The notes: generated by a model from the letters alone, not told the origin. A DNA stretch of 64,000 nucleotides from Amycolatopsis viridis (GCF_011758765.1 NZ_JAANOU010000001.1:248001-312000), one strand, 5' to 3'. Numbered from the stretch's first letter, positions 35,102 to 44,715 are shown. Made by a program: numbers and translations.

Positions 35102-35663
35102 AGCGGAGCGACTCGAACTCCCCCAAGCGGGCGCGCAGCCCGCCGACACCGGCCACGGCGATGGGCGCCGGGGTGGTGCCCAGGTGGGCCGGCAGTACGT
35201 CGATCCACCCGTCGTGGCGGCTGGTGGTCAGAATCGTGGTGGGGATCTTGTGCCCGGACCGCCCGTTCTCCGAGGGCATGAACTCCCAGTACCCGGACTC
35301 GCCGTCGGCGGCCCACGGCACGTACTCCCAGCCCGGACGACGGGACAGCAGTTGCGCCATCCGGTCCTCGATGCGGAAACCGGTCTCGCGGGAATCCAGC
35401 CTGCCGTCCGCGAGCGCCCGCAGCCACCACGGCGACGGAATCATTTCGCCGCGCGCGCTCACCGCCCGGAACAACGCCAGCACTTCGCTTTCCGGTGCGC
35501 GGTGGATCCACGCGCGCCGGATCTCCGCCGGCCGGGTCGCGGTCGCCGCGATCCGGGGCAGTTCCACGGCCTGGGACCACTCGAGCGCGTCCAGCGGTTC
35601 CAGTGCGAGGGGATGCGCGGCGGTGCGCGGAGCGGGAATTTCCTGACCGATTTCCAGCGTCAA
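35100..35663 (-). CDS. Hypothetical protein with perfect Shine-Dalgarno box and TTG start
   Basis: A 187-residue cytoplasmic protein of unknown family. It is rich in Trp, Arg and Pro, with segments SPWWLRALADGRLDSRETGF and WEFMPSENGRSGHKI, suggesting a compact globular fold. The TTG start at 35663 is supported by GGAGGTGA three bases upstream, so it is a genuine gene. Its upstream region has an inverted repeat (35685-35715) that may be an operator. A palindromic repeat follows its stop. No neighbour gives a functional clue. Confidence 0.65.
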   Translation of the reverse strand: MTLEIGQEIPAPRTAAHPLALEPLDALEWSQAVELPRIAATATRPAEIRRAWIHRAPESEVLALFRAVSARGEMIPSPWWLRALADGRLDSRETGFRIEDRMAQLLSRRPGWEYVPWAADGESGYWEFMPSENGRSGHKIPTTILTTSRHDGWIDVLPAHLGTTPAPIAVAGVGGLRARLGEFESLR

Positions 35664-35684
35664 GGGTCACCTCCGTGGAGTCGC

Positions 35685-35715
35685 CTGACCTGGTAATTCC
35701 AGAATGCCTGGTCAG
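35685..35715 (-). promoter_or_regulatory. Inverted repeat upstream of orphan gene
   Basis: CTGACCTGG (35685) pairs with CCTGGTCAG (ending 35715), one mismatch, across 13 bases. It lies 22 bases before the TTG start and just outside its Shine-Dalgarno box, a likely repressor site. Confidence 0.35.
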
Positions 35716-35820
35716 AAGCGGTTCGTCCGCTTCCTGTGAGGGCGCCCACAGGGGTGTTACACGCAATTAACCCGACGGTCGTAACGGCATCATCCCGCGC
35801 TTTTTTTCACGCGGACGGCG

Positions 35821-35859
35821 AAAGGCCCGGGCCACCCCCCGAATTCGGTGGCCCGGGCC
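35821..35859 (-). terminator. Terminator after ABC-2-type permease
   Basis: GGCCCGGGCCACC (35824-35836) and GGTGGCCCGGGCC (35847-35859) form a 13-base stem with a loop of ten bases. Read on the minus strand it ends in TTTC. Confidence 0.85.
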
Positions 35860-35910
35860 GTTCCATTCCCCCGTGCTCCGGTCCCCACCGGAGCTTCCCC
35901 TGTGGTGGTC

Positions 35911-36684
35911 TCAGGCGTCGCGCTTGCGGGCCACGCCGATCGCGATGGCCAGCAGGGCGACCGCGACCGCGGCGAAGTAGGCCAGCGACCAGCCCTGCGA
36001 CAGCACGGCGTTGGACAGCGGCGCGCCCGCCTCCGCGTTGCGGCCGAGGTCCGACGCGCCGTCGCCGGTCAGGAACTTGTTGGCGACGTTGAACGGCAGC
36101 CACTGGTAGATGTCGTCGCCGATGCCCGGGATCAGCCGGACCAGGTTTTCCACCGCCAGCGCGTAGATCAGCAGCAGCGCGATGGCACCGGCGCTGTGGC
36201 GGAGCAGGATGCCCACCGCCACCGCGATCACCGCGGCGAGCGCGTAGACCGCGCCGACCCCGGCCACGTTGATCCAGTCCGCGCCGCTGTCCAGCGCGAG
36301 CGGTGCGTTCGGCTTGAGCAGGTTGGCGATCCCCCACGAGCCGAACGCGCTCAGCTCGCCGATGACCAGCGCGACCAGCGCGACCACGGTCGCCTTCGCC
36401 ACCAGCGCGGCGGTGCGGTTGGGCACCGCCTGGAAGGTCGTCCGGATCGTGCCGAACCGGTATTCGGTGGTGACGGCGAGCGCCGCCAGCACCATGATCA
36501 CGGCCATGCCGAAGCTGTAGCCGAACTGGGTCGAGGCGACGGTGGGGGCGAACGGCCCGCTGTCCGCGGCTTCCCCGACGACCAGGGCGGAGAACCCGAT
36601 CGTGACGGCCAGCGCCACCAGGGCGCACCACCACGGCGAACGGGTGGTGAACAGTTTCATCCGTTCCACGGCAAGCAAAGTCAT
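35911..36684 (-). CDS. ABC-2-type transporter permease
   Basis: A 257-residue permease with six hydrophobic segments: one near residue 25, then around 60, 95, 145, 165 and 235. It lacks the large outer domain of FtsX permeases and matches the single-domain type paired with a NatA/BcrA-like ATPase. The ATPase lies 15 bases upstream on the same strand, forming an operon. Such pairs export bacitracin-like peptides, lipids or sodium; the cargo is unknown. A strong terminator follows. Confidence 0.88.
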   Translation of the reverse strand: MTLLAVERMKLFTTRSPWWCALVALAVTIGFSALVVGEAADSGPFAPTVASTQFGYSFGMAVIMVLAALAVTTEYRFGTIRTTFQAVPNRTAALVAKATVVALVALVIGELSAFGSWGIANLLKPNAPLALDSGADWINVAGVGAVYALAAVIAVAVGILLRHSAGAIALLLIYALAVENLVRLIPGIGDDIYQWLPFNVANKFLTGDGASDLGRNAEAGAPLSNAVLSQGWSLAYFAAVAVALLAIAIGVARKRDA

Positions 36685-36699
36685 GATGGTTCGTCTCCC

Positions 36700-37632
36700 C
36701 TAGTTCGCCGGCTCGAGCACGTGCCGGGCCTCGGTCTCCAGACCGGTGTGGTACTCCACCGAATCGCCGGTGATCTGCATGAACGCCTGCTCCAGCGAAC
36801 CCGTCTGCGGGCTCAGCTCGTGCAGCACGATGCCGTTGCCGGCGGCCAGCTCGCCGATCTTCTCGCTGTCCACTCCGGACACGAGGATGCCGCCATCGGT
36901 GTCGGTGACGTTGTCCGCGGGCAGCAGCGCACGCAACTGCCGGAGCTGCGGGCTGCGCACCTTCACTGTGTTCTCGCTGGCCCTGGCCACGAACTCGGTG
37001 GTGCTGCTCTGCGAGATCAGCCTGCCCTTGCCGATGACCACCAGGTTGGACGCGGTCAGCGCCATCTCCGACAGCAGGTGGCTGGAGACGAACACCGTGC
37101 GGCCCTCGTCGGCCAGCCGGTGCATGAACTTGCGGATCCAGAGGATGCCCTCCGGGTCGAGGCCGTTGACCGGCTCGTCGAACAGCAGCACCTCCGGGTC
37201 GCCGAGCAGGGCCGCGGCGATCCCGAGCCGCTGCGACATGCCCAGCGAGAACCCGCCCGCGCGCTTGCCGGCGACGCTGGTCAGGCCGACGGTCTCGAGT
37301 ACCTCGTCCACCCGGCGCGCCGGGAGGTGGTTGGACTTCGCCATCCACGCCAGGTGCGCGCGCGCCGACCGGTTCGGGTGCACCCACTTGGCGTCCAGCA
37401 GTGCGCCGACGGTGCGCAGCGGGTGCTTCAATTCCGTGTAGCGTTTCCCGCCGATCGTCACCTGCCCGCTCGTCGGGTTGTCCAGGCCCAGGATCATGCG
37501 CATCGTGGTGGATTTCCCGGCGCCGTTCGGGCCGAGGAAGCCGGTGACCTGGCCCGGGGCGACGTCGAAGGACAAATCGTTGACGGCGAGCGTCTTCCCG
37601 TATCGTTTCGTGAGGCCGCGTGCCTCGATCAT
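36700..37632 (-). CDS. ABC transporter ATP-binding protein, BcrA/NatA type
   Basis: A 310-residue ATPase. Walker A GPNGAGKST, signature FSLGMSQRLG (variant of LSGGQ) and Walker B VLLFDEPVNGLDP are all present, with a C-terminal extension of about 100 residues typical of this class. ATG at 37632 is supported by GGGGAG six bases upstream; an in-frame start further up lacks this. It probably powers the adjoining permease. An antibiotic-resistance or envelope-stress exporter is likely, from family only. Confidence 0.9.
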   Translation of the reverse strand: MIEARGLTKRYGKTLAVNDLSFDVAPGQVTGFLGPNGAGKSTTMRMILGLDNPTSGQVTIGGKRYTELKHPLRTVGALLDAKWVHPNRSARAHLAWMAKSNHLPARRVDEVLETVGLTSVAGKRAGGFSLGMSQRLGIAAALLGDPEVLLFDEPVNGLDPEGILWIRKFMHRLADEGRTVFVSSHLLSEMALTASNLVVIGKGRLISQSSTTEFVARASENTVKVRSPQLRQLRALLPADNVTDTDGGILVSGVDSEKIGELAAGNGIVLHELSPQTGSLEQAFMQITGDSVEYHTGLETEARHVLEPAN

Positions 37633-37849
37633 GGTTGCTCCCCTGGTGGTCAATGCCTGTCGTTCCCCGTTCCGCTCTCATGCTGACCGATCGGGGCCGG
37701 TGTGCGCGTCATCCTGTGGTTCCAACTTCCCACCCGACTGCGGTAGTAGCTTCCCGCGCATCAGGCGCGCGCGGGATCGGTGATGACCCTGAATCGCCCC
37801 TGAGCTTCGCCGCCCGGTTTTGTCGGGGTCGCCCGTTATGGTGCTCGGC

Positions 37850-38758
37850 ATGACGGCGAAGACGGTGCTGGTCACGGGCGCGACCAGGGGATGCGGCCGC
37901 GCGATCGCGGTCGAGCTGGGTCGCGCCGGCGCCACGGTGTACGTCGCCGGGCGTACGACGCGGGAGTCCGCTTCGCCGATGCGGCGGCCGGAGACGATCG
38001 AGGAGACGGCCGAGCTGGTGGACGCGGCCGGCGGCCGGGGTGTGCCGGTGCGGTGCGACTTCACGTCGGTGCCGGAGGTGGACGCGCTGCGCGACCGCGT
38101 CGAGCGGGAGTCCGGCGGGCTGGACGTGCTGGTCGACGACGTGTGGGGTGGTGACCCGTTCGCCGACTTCGCGCACCCGTACTGGGAGTCCAGCCTGGAC
38201 GACGCGCTGCGGCTGGTGCACAACGCGCTGGACACCCACCTCATCGCCCTGCACCGGTTGCTGCCGCTGGTCCTGCGGCGCCCCGGCGGTGTGGTGGTCG
38301 AGGTGACCGACGGGGAGGACGACGAGTACGTCGGCGCGGGCATCCCGTACTACCTGGCGAAGTGCGGGGTGCGCGCACTGGGCCGGGCGCTGGGTGCGGA
38401 ACTGGCCGCGCACGGGTGTGCCGGGCTCGCGGTCACCCCGGGTTTCCTGCGTTCGGAGGCGATGCTGGACCTGTTCGGCGTCACGGAGGAGTCGTGGCGC
38501 GACGCGGTGGCCGGCGCCGGCGGCCCGGACTTCGCGATCTCCGAGACGCCGTACTACCTGGCCCGCGGCGTGGCGGCGCTGGTGCACGACCCGGAGGTGT
38601 CCCGCTTCGCCGGCCGGACGCTCGCCTCCTGGACCCTGATGCACGAGTACGGGTTCACCGACGTGGACGGGTCCCGCCCGGATTGGGGCCGCTGGTACGC
38701 CGACGTCCACCGGGCAGGCCGTGACCCGGCGGAGGTGGATCCGGCGGGCTACCGGTGA
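37850..38758 (+). CDS. SDR-family oxidoreductase
   Basis: A 302-residue protein with the NAD(P)-binding motif VTGATRGCG at residues 9-17, an odd Cys in the usual glycine-rich turn, and a likely YxxxK pair in YYLAKCG. The expected NNA motif is replaced by DDVWGGDP, and the segment after the catalytic loop is longer than usual. It resembles large SDRs (DHRS1-like) of unknown substrate. An ATG four codons earlier is possible. It diverges from the ABC operon. Confidence 0.83.
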   Translation: MTAKTVLVTGATRGCGRAIAVELGRAGATVYVAGRTTRESASPMRRPETIEETAELVDAAGGRGVPVRCDFTSVPEVDALRDRVERESGGLDVLVDDVWGGDPFADFAHPYWESSLDDALRLVHNALDTHLIALHRLLPLVLRRPGGVVVEVTDGEDDEYVGAGIPYYLAKCGVRALGRALGAELAAHGCAGLAVTPGFLRSEAMLDLFGVTEESWRDAVAGAGGPDFAISETPYYLARGVAALVHDPEVSRFAGRTLASWTLMHEYGFTDVDGSRPDWGRWYADVHRAGRDPAEVDPAGYR

Positions 38759-38762
38759 TCCG

Positions 38763-38791
38763 GAGCCCGGGCGCGGTGCGCGCCCGGGCTC
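38763..38791. terminator. Bidirectional terminator between SDR and response regulator
   Basis: GAGCCCGGGCGC (38763-38774) and GCGCCCGGGCTC (38780-38791) form a perfect 12-base stem with a five-base loop. It lies between two convergent genes. Confidence 0.8.
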
Positions 38792-38793
38792 GC

Positions 38794-39447
38794 TCAGGCC
38801 AGGCCGGGCCGGATCAACCCGGTCTCGTAGGCCAGCACCACGGCCTGCACCCGGTCCCGCAGCCCCAGCTTCGCCAGGATCCGGCCCACGTGCGTTTTCA
38901 CCGTCGCCTCGGACAGGAACAGTTTCTCCGCGATCTCCACGTTGGACAGGCCCTTCGCGATGAGCACCAGCACCTCGCGTTCCCGCTCGGTCAGCACGTC
39001 GAGCTCCGCCTCGTCACGCAGCGGGCCGCCGCCCCTGACGAACCGGTCCAGCAGCCGCCGCGTCACCGACGGCGACACCACCGCATCTCCGGACGCCACG
39101 GACCGCAACGCGGACACCAGGTGGTCCGGTGGGGTGTCCTTCAGCAGGAACCCGCTCGCCCCGTTCTGCAGCGCGGCGTAGACGTACTCGTCGAGGTCGA
39201 ACGTCGTCATCACCAGCACCCGGGACGTCTGCGTCTCGACGATGCGCTTGGTCGCCTCGACGCCGTCCATCACCGGCATCCGCACGTCCATCAGCACCAC
39301 GTCCGGCCGCAGGTCGGCGGCGAGCGCCACCGCATCCGCGCCGTTCCCGGCCTCGCCGACCAGGTCGATGTCCTCCTGCGCGCACAGCACCATCCGGAAC
39401 CCCACCCGCATCAGTTCCTGGTCATCGACCACCACCACGCGGATCAC
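38794..39447 (-). CDS. NarL/LuxR-type response regulator (second two-component system)
   Basis: A 217-residue regulator. The receiver has the phospho-acceptor Asp in VVLMDVRMPV, switch Thr in VLVMTTFD and Lys in FLLKDTPP. The LuxR DNA-binding region carries LTEREREVLVLIAKGLSNVE and VKTHVGRILAKL. GTG at 39447 overlaps the kinase stop by four bases. It may control the ABC-2-type exporter or the SDR gene beside it. Confidence 0.9.
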   Translation of the reverse strand: MIRVVVVDDQELMRVGFRMVLCAQEDIDLVGEAGNGADAVALAADLRPDVVLMDVRMPVMDGVEATKRIVETQTSRVLVMTTFDLDEYVYAALQNGASGFLLKDTPPDHLVSALRSVASGDAVVSPSVTRRLLDRFVRGGGPLRDEAELDVLTEREREVLVLIAKGLSNVEIAEKLFLSEATVKTHVGRILAKLGLRDRVQAVVLAYETGLIRPGLA

Positions 39448-40631
39448 GGGTCGAGCCTCACCGGGAAGGTGGCGTGCACCCGCCACCCACCAGCCGGGCA
39501 CGGCCCTGCCTGCAGGATCCCGCCGAACAGGTGCGCCCGCTCGCGCATCCCGATCAGCCCGTTGCCGCCCGGCAGGTCCGGCGCCGGCACCAGCGCGCGG
39601 GCCTTACCCGCCCCGTCGTCCACGATCTCCACGTCCACCAGGTTCTCAGTCCGCCGCACCCGCACCTGCGCCCGCGCCCCCGGCCCGGCGTGTTTGAGCG
39701 TGTTGGTCAGCGATTCCTGCACGATCCGGTACACCCCGAGCGACACCCCGGCCGGCAGGCCGGTCATCTCACCGTCGATGGACAGCTCCACCGGGACCCC
39801 GGCGGTCCGCACCCGCTCCGCCAGGTCCGTGAGCGACTCCGCGGTCGGTTGCGGGATGCGGGGTTCCCCGGTCACCTCCTCGTTGCGCAGCACCTGCAGC
39901 AGCCGCCGCAACTCGGCCAGCGCCTGCCGGCCGGTGTCGGAGATCGTGCGCACCGCCCGCTCGGCCACCGCCGGGTCCGACCGCAGCGCGTAGGACGCCC
40001 CGTCGGCCTGCACCACGATCACGCTCACCGCGTGCGCCACCACGTCGTGCAGTTCCCGGGCGATCCGTCCGCGCTCCTCGGCGACCGCAATGCGCCCGGC
40101 CTGGTCGCGTTCGGTCTCCAGCAGGTGCAGCCGCGCCTCCACCTCGGCGTGGTACGCCTGCCGTGCGCCGACGAACTCCCCGAGCACCCAGCACAACGCG
40201 AAGATCAGCACGATGATGATCAGGGTGATCCAGCCCCCGGGCGCCCAGTGCGCCCACATCTGCAGCACGGCGACGGCCAGCTGGGCCACCACGTACAGCG
40301 CCGCCTGCCGCCGCCCGACGTAGACGACCATCGTGTACAGCGCGATGCAGCTCGCCGTCGCGCTGCCGATGCCCAGCTGCAACGCGCTGTGCGGCACCGT
40401 CAGCACCAGGATCACGTAGGCCGTGACCTGCGGGTACTTCCGCCGGAACGCCACCGGCGCCACCATCGCGACGTCCAGCGGGAGCGCGACGTACCACGGC
40501 TGGCGGTGGCGGTCGGTCGCTTGCGTGAGCAGCACCAGCAGGTCGATGGACAGCAGCGACAGGGCGAGCAGACAGTCCCCGACCGCCGGGTGCGCCCGCA
40601 TCCAGAGACTCAGTCGCCGCACACCGTTCAC
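39444..40631 (-). CDS. DesK-type sensor histidine kinase (second two-component system)
   Basis: A 395-residue kinase with four or five membrane segments in the first 160 residues, a HisKA_3 His in ARELHDVVAHAVS and an ATPase region VEIVDDGAGK and GNGLIGMRERAH. It resembles the DesK/LiaS-like kinases of Gram-positives. GTG at 40631 is the preferred start; a frame beginning at 40652 is also possible and neither has a clear Shine-Dalgarno box. The regulator overlaps its 3' end. Confidence 0.88.
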   Translation of the reverse strand: MNGVRRLSLWMRAHPAVGDCLLALSLLSIDLLVLLTQATDRHRQPWYVALPLDVAMVAPVAFRRKYPQVTAYVILVLTVPHSALQLGIGSATASCIALYTMVVYVGRRQAALYVVAQLAVAVLQMWAHWAPGGWITLIIIVLIFALCWVLGEFVGARQAYHAEVEARLHLLETERDQAGRIAVAEERGRIARELHDVVAHAVSVIVVQADGASYALRSDPAVAERAVRTISDTGRQALAELRRLLQVLRNEEVTGEPRIPQPTAESLTDLAERVRTAGVPVELSIDGEMTGLPAGVSLGVYRIVQESLTNTLKHAGPGARAQVRVRRTENLVDVEIVDDGAGKARALVPAPDLPGGNGLIGMRERAHLFGGILQAGPCPAGGWRVHATFPVRLDP

Positions 40632-40747
40632 CCTAGGTCGGGTGGGCCGCACCGCGCGTCATCCCGCGGTAGCACCGCGCATGGGACTTCCGGTCGACGG
40701 CCGTGGCAGGATCTGGACGCGACGCGAGGGACCGGGAGGGGAACGAG

Positions 40748-42295
40748 GTGGCGGCGACGACGGATCAGGGACGCCTGGCCGGTCCGCTGTCGGTGTCGGT
40801 CGCCAACCTCTGCCGCCGCCTGCAGCCGCAGGTGTCCGCGCGCACCGCCGCCGGTTTCGCCGAGGTGCTGCGCCGCCTGGGCGCGCCGCTGCAGGTCGCG
40901 GTCGCCGGGCGCATCAAGTCCGGCAAGTCCACGCTGGTCAACGCGCTGATCGGGCGCCGGGTCGCACCCACCGACGTGGGCGAGTGCACCCGACTGGTGA
41001 CCCGCTTCCAGTACGGCACGGTGGACCGCATCGAGGTCGTGTTCACCGGCGGCCACAAGCAGGTGTTGCCGTTCGCGCCGGACGGCTCGATCCCGGCCGA
41101 GCTGGGGGTGGACGTCAGCCGGGTCTCGCACATCGAGGCGTACCTGACCAGCGCGGTCCTGCAGGACATGACGGTGATCGACACCCCCGGCCTCGGTTCG
41201 CTGGACGCGGCTTCGGTGTCGCGGACCGAGCAGTTGCTGGGCGCGGCCCAGGCCGCCGAGTCCGCCGACGGCGGTGACGAGCTCGACGAGACCTCCCGCA
41301 ACGCGGTCGCCGGTGCCGAGGCCGTCCTCTACGTCGTGACCCAGGGGGTGCGCGCGGACGACCAGCAGGCGCTCGCCGCGTTCACCGCCGCCACGGCGAG
41401 CCGCGAAGCCGGCCCGGTCAACGCGATCGCCGTGCTGAACAAGGCCGACACCATCCCGCCGGAGTCGGTCGAGGGCTCCGGCGGCGACGTGTGGCGCGCT
41501 GCGTCGATCCTCGCCGAGAAGCAGAGCGCGCTGCTCCGGCCGCGGGTGGCGGATGTGCTGCCGGTGATCGGGCTGATCGCCGAATCCGCAGAGTCGGGCA
41601 ACTTCACCTCCGCCGACGCCGACGTGCTGCGCCAGCTGGCCGCACTGGACGACGCCACGCTGGAGACCATGCTGATGGCGGCGGACATCTTCACCAGCTG
41701 GGACTGCGAGATCCCGGCCGGCACCCGGTTGCGGCTGCTGGAGAAGCTCGACCTCTACGGCATCGGCAAGGCGATCGAAGCCATCCGCGCGGACGGATCG
41801 ATCACCGCGGGCGCGCTGCGGCGGCTGCTGCTCGCCGCCTCCGGCCTGGACGCCGTGCGGGCCCGGCTGAACACGGTCTTCGCCGCCCGCGCCGACGGCA
41901 TCAAGGCCGCCGCGGCGCTCGCGTCGGTCACCGCACTGGCGCACTCCTCCGGTGATCCGGCGGAGCGGCAGCGCGTGCACGACGCGATCGAGGTGCTGCT
42001 CGCCAAGCCCGAGGCGCACCAGCTGCGGTTGCTGGAGGCGCTGACCTTGGTCGTCGCCGGTGCCGTCGACATGCCCGAGGACCTCGCCGAGGAGGTGTTG
42101 CGGGTGGGCAGCAACGCCGGTGTCGACGAGCAGCTGGGCATGCCCGGTGCGGCCCGGGCCGAGCTGGCGGCGCACGCCCTGGAACGCGCCGGCTGGTGGC
42201 GCTCGTTCGCGTCGTTCGGGGCGACGCCCGCGCAGAGCCGGGTCGCGCACGTCGTGCACCGGGCGTACTTCCTCATCTGGCAGCAGTTGAGATGA
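40748..42295 (+). CDS. Dynamin-family GTPase, IniC-like
   Basis: A 515-residue GTPase. The G1 motif VAGRIKSGKSTL, G3 DTPGLGS and G4 LNKAD are in the first half. The rest is helical, with no clear transmembrane segment. IniA and IniC of mycobacteria are a similar pair of dynamin-like proteins, induced by cell-wall inhibitors and involved in membrane maintenance. GTG at 40748 follows GGAGGGGAACGAG. The next gene starts 25 bases later on the same strand, so this is probably an operon with GrpE-like and IniA-like genes. Confidence 0.82.
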   Translation: MAATTDQGRLAGPLSVSVANLCRRLQPQVSARTAAGFAEVLRRLGAPLQVAVAGRIKSGKSTLVNALIGRRVAPTDVGECTRLVTRFQYGTVDRIEVVFTGGHKQVLPFAPDGSIPAELGVDVSRVSHIEAYLTSAVLQDMTVIDTPGLGSLDAASVSRTEQLLGAAQAAESADGGDELDETSRNAVAGAEAVLYVVTQGVRADDQQALAAFTAATASREAGPVNAIAVLNKADTIPPESVEGSGGDVWRAASILAEKQSALLRPRVADVLPVIGLIAESAESGNFTSADADVLRQLAALDDATLETMLMAADIFTSWDCEIPAGTRLRLLEKLDLYGIGKAIEAIRADGSITAGALRRLLLAASGLDAVRARLNTVFAARADGIKAAAALASVTALAHSSGDPAERQRVHDAIEVLLAKPEAHQLRLLEALTLVVAGAVDMPEDLAEEVLRVGSNAGVDEQLGMPGAARAELAAHALERAGWWRSFASFGATPAQSRVAHVVHRAYFLIWQQLR

Positions 42296-42320
42296 CCGCG
42301 ATCAGCGAGGGGTGAGTGTC

Positions 42321-42785
42321 ATGGCTTCCTGGTTCCGGCGCCGGCCGGCCGACGACTCCCCCACCGGGCAGATCCCCGGCGCGCAACTGCGGAAGATCAT
42401 CGGCGAGGTCGAGGGAACCACGGCCGCGCAAGCCCCGTCCAACACCGATGTGAACCGTGTATCCGACGTGGCCGCCGGCCCGGAGGCGCTCGAACAGGCG
42501 TGGGCCGACCGGCAGGAGCTGATCCAGCTCTGCCTCTACGCCCTGGACCGGGCACGCAGCGGAGGTGTGGTCGAGCGCCTCGAACAGGGGCTGGCCCGCG
42601 TCGGCGTGGAAGCGGTCCGCCCGGACGGGCAGCGGTTCGACCCGTCCGTGCACGAGGCGGGCGGTGCGATCCGCACCGAGGACCCGGCGCTGGACGGCGT
42701 GGTCGCCGAGACCGAGGTGGTCGGGTTCACCGACGGCGGCCGCCTGCTGCGTGCGCCCGTCGTGACGGTCTACACGAAGCGCTAG
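42321..42785 (+). CDS. GrpE-like protein of dynamin operon
   Basis: A 154-residue protein. The N-terminal part is charged and disordered; the middle is helical (ALEQAWADRQELIQLCLYALDRARSGG), and the C-terminal part is a small beta domain (VHEAGGAI and GRLLRAPVVTVYTKR). This matches the short GrpE-like proteins found next to Hsp70-like genes in actinomycetes. No Hsp70 is encoded nearby. ATG at 42321 has GAGGGG eight bases upstream. The co-chaperone might act on the dynamin partners, but this is inferred from the operon. Confidence 0.7.
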   Translation: MASWFRRRPADDSPTGQIPGAQLRKIIGEVEGTTAAQAPSNTDVNRVSDVAAGPEALEQAWADRQELIQLCLYALDRARSGGVVERLEQGLARVGVEAVRPDGQRFDPSVHEAGGAIRTEDPALDGVVAETEVVGFTDGGRLLRAPVVTVYTKR

Positions 42786-42794
42786 GGTCCGCTC

Positions 42795-44630
42795 GTGACC
42801 GCGCCGCCCCTGTCCACCCTGCCCACCCAGGTCAAGCAGGCCCGCGAAGCGCTGCTCACCCTGCTGCGCGAGTGCGATCCGAAGTCGGCCGCCTGGGTCG
42901 AGGCGGTCCGCCGGTCGCGGCCGAAGAAGCCGCAGGTGGTGGTGGTCGGCGAGACCAACCGCGGCAAGAGCTCCCTGGTCAACGCCCTGCTCGCGACGCC
43001 GGGGCTGTCCCCGGTGGCCGCCGAGGTCGCCACCGCCGGCTACCTCGTGTTCGACCACGCACCGGAGTGGGCCGCGCAGGCGTGCTACCCCGGACAGTTC
43101 GCCCCGGTCGCGGTGCCGCTGCCGGAGCTGGTCCGCTGGGTGTCGGCGGCGCACGAGCTGCCGGAGGGCCAGTTGCCGCCGCGGTACGTCGAGGTCACCG
43201 GCCCGGTCCCGATCCTGGAACGGCTCTCCGTGGTGGACACGCCGGGCGTGGGCGGGCTCGATTCGATGCACGGCGAGCTGGCCGCCGAGGCGGCGGCCGG
43301 CGCGACCGCGCTGCTGTTCGTCGTGGACGCCTCGGCCCCGTTCACCGCCACCGAGCTGGAGTTCCTGCGCCGCGTCGGCGACCGCGTGGAGACCGTCGTG
43401 TTCGCACTGTCCAAGACCGACGCCTTCCGCGGCTGGCGCGAGGTGCTGGAGGCCGACCGGCGGCTGCTGGCGGAGTACGCGCCGCGCTTCGCCGGCGCGG
43501 CGTTCCACCCGGTCTCGGCACGCATGTTCGAGATGGCCGCGCAGGCGCCGAACGAGCAGGCGGCGGTGGTGCTGCGGGAGCGGTCCGGGGTGATCGAGTT
43601 GCAGACCGCGCTGCAGGAGCTCGTGGTCGGGCGGTCGGCGATGCTCGGCGAGGCGAACACGCTGCGGGCGTTGTCCAGTGCGCTCGGCGAGGTGCACGCC
43701 GGCCTGCTCGCCGAGCAGCGGGCGCTGTCCTCCGGGGAGGCCGAGGCCGAGCGGTTGCGCGAGCGGCGCGACGAGCTCGCGGCCCAGCGCAAGACGTCCA
43801 CCCGGGGCTGGCAGCTCAGGCTGCGGGGCGAGATCCAGCGCGCCCGGGTCGACCTCGGGCACGAGACCAGCCGCCAGATCCGCGATGCCCAGTCCCACTT
43901 CCGCGCCCGCATCGACAACGCGAAGAAGGACGAGCTGGCCCAGCTGCCGCAGCAGGTGGACGCCGCGTTGCAGATGATTTCCCAGCGGGTGTCGGCCCTG
44001 ATGGCGCACCGGTTGAACCGCGTCACCGACGTCGCGCTCGCCGAGTTGTTCGCGCCCGAGGAGCTGGACGTGATCCGCGCCCAGTTCCTGCGCAGCGGTG
44101 GTCCGCAGGTGGTGCTGCGGCCGCCGGACCGCAAGCAGTCCACGCCCGAGGACAAACTGCTGATCTTCATGGGCGTTTCCGGTGGTGTCGGTGCGGGCAA
44201 GCTCGCCGCCCTGCCGCTGGCCGGGGTGGCGCTGCTCAACCCGGTGGTGCTGCCGGCGACCATCGTGGTCGGGCTCGGTGCCGGCTGGTGGATGGCCCGC
44301 ACCCGGCGGCACGCCGCGGACAAGCAGCACCTCAAGCAGTGGCTGGTGGAGTCGATCGCGGAGGCGCGCTCGATCCTCGATCAGCTGGTCGCCGACCAGC
44401 TGATCGAGGCCGAGCAGCAGTTGTCGCTGGCGCTCGACGAGGCGCTGTCGCGCCGGATCGACGCGATCGAGGCCGAGCTCAAGCAGGTGGACAAGTCGAT
44501 CAAGATGGGTGCGCAGGAGCGGGCGAAGAAGCTTGCGGCGGTGAGCAGGCGGCTCAAGGAGGCCGGCGACGGCCGGGACCGCGCCGAAACCCTGCTCGGG
44601 CGCATCCGCACACTGCGTGAGCAGGGCTGA
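42795..44630 (+). CDS. Dynamin-family GTPase with membrane hairpin, IniA-like
   Basis: A 611-residue GTPase. G1 is VVGETNRGKSSL, G3 is VVDTPGVGG and G4 is SKTD, within the first 220 residues. A long helical stalk follows, then a hydrophobic pair of helices around residues 455-500 (LAALPLAGVALLNPVVLPA) that could insert into the membrane, and a C-terminal coiled coil. The build matches bacterial dynamin-like proteins such as IniA. It starts nine bases after the GrpE-like gene and closes the GTPase part of the operon. Confidence 0.85.
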   Translation: MTAPPLSTLPTQVKQAREALLTLLRECDPKSAAWVEAVRRSRPKKPQVVVVGETNRGKSSLVNALLATPGLSPVAAEVATAGYLVFDHAPEWAAQACYPGQFAPVAVPLPELVRWVSAAHELPEGQLPPRYVEVTGPVPILERLSVVDTPGVGGLDSMHGELAAEAAAGATALLFVVDASAPFTATELEFLRRVGDRVETVVFALSKTDAFRGWREVLEADRRLLAEYAPRFAGAAFHPVSARMFEMAAQAPNEQAAVVLRERSGVIELQTALQELVVGRSAMLGEANTLRALSSALGEVHAGLLAEQRALSSGEAEAERLRERRDELAAQRKTSTRGWQLRLRGEIQRARVDLGHETSRQIRDAQSHFRARIDNAKKDELAQLPQQVDAALQMISQRVSALMAHRLNRVTDVALAELFAPEELDVIRAQFLRSGGPQVVLRPPDRKQSTPEDKLLIFMGVSGGVGAGKLAALPLAGVALLNPVVLPATIVVGLGAGWWMARTRRHAADKQHLKQWLVESIAEARSILDQLVADQLIEAEQQLSLALDEALSRRIDAIEAELKQVDKSIKMGAQERAKKLAAVSRRLKEAGDGRDRAETLLGRIRTLREQG

Positions 44631-44715
44631 CCGGGTCGGTTGTGCGGGGGAACCGAACCGGCATAACGTGAGTCCAAGACTGTGAGTTCGACAGTGTGAG
44701 AGTGGGGAGTTCGGC

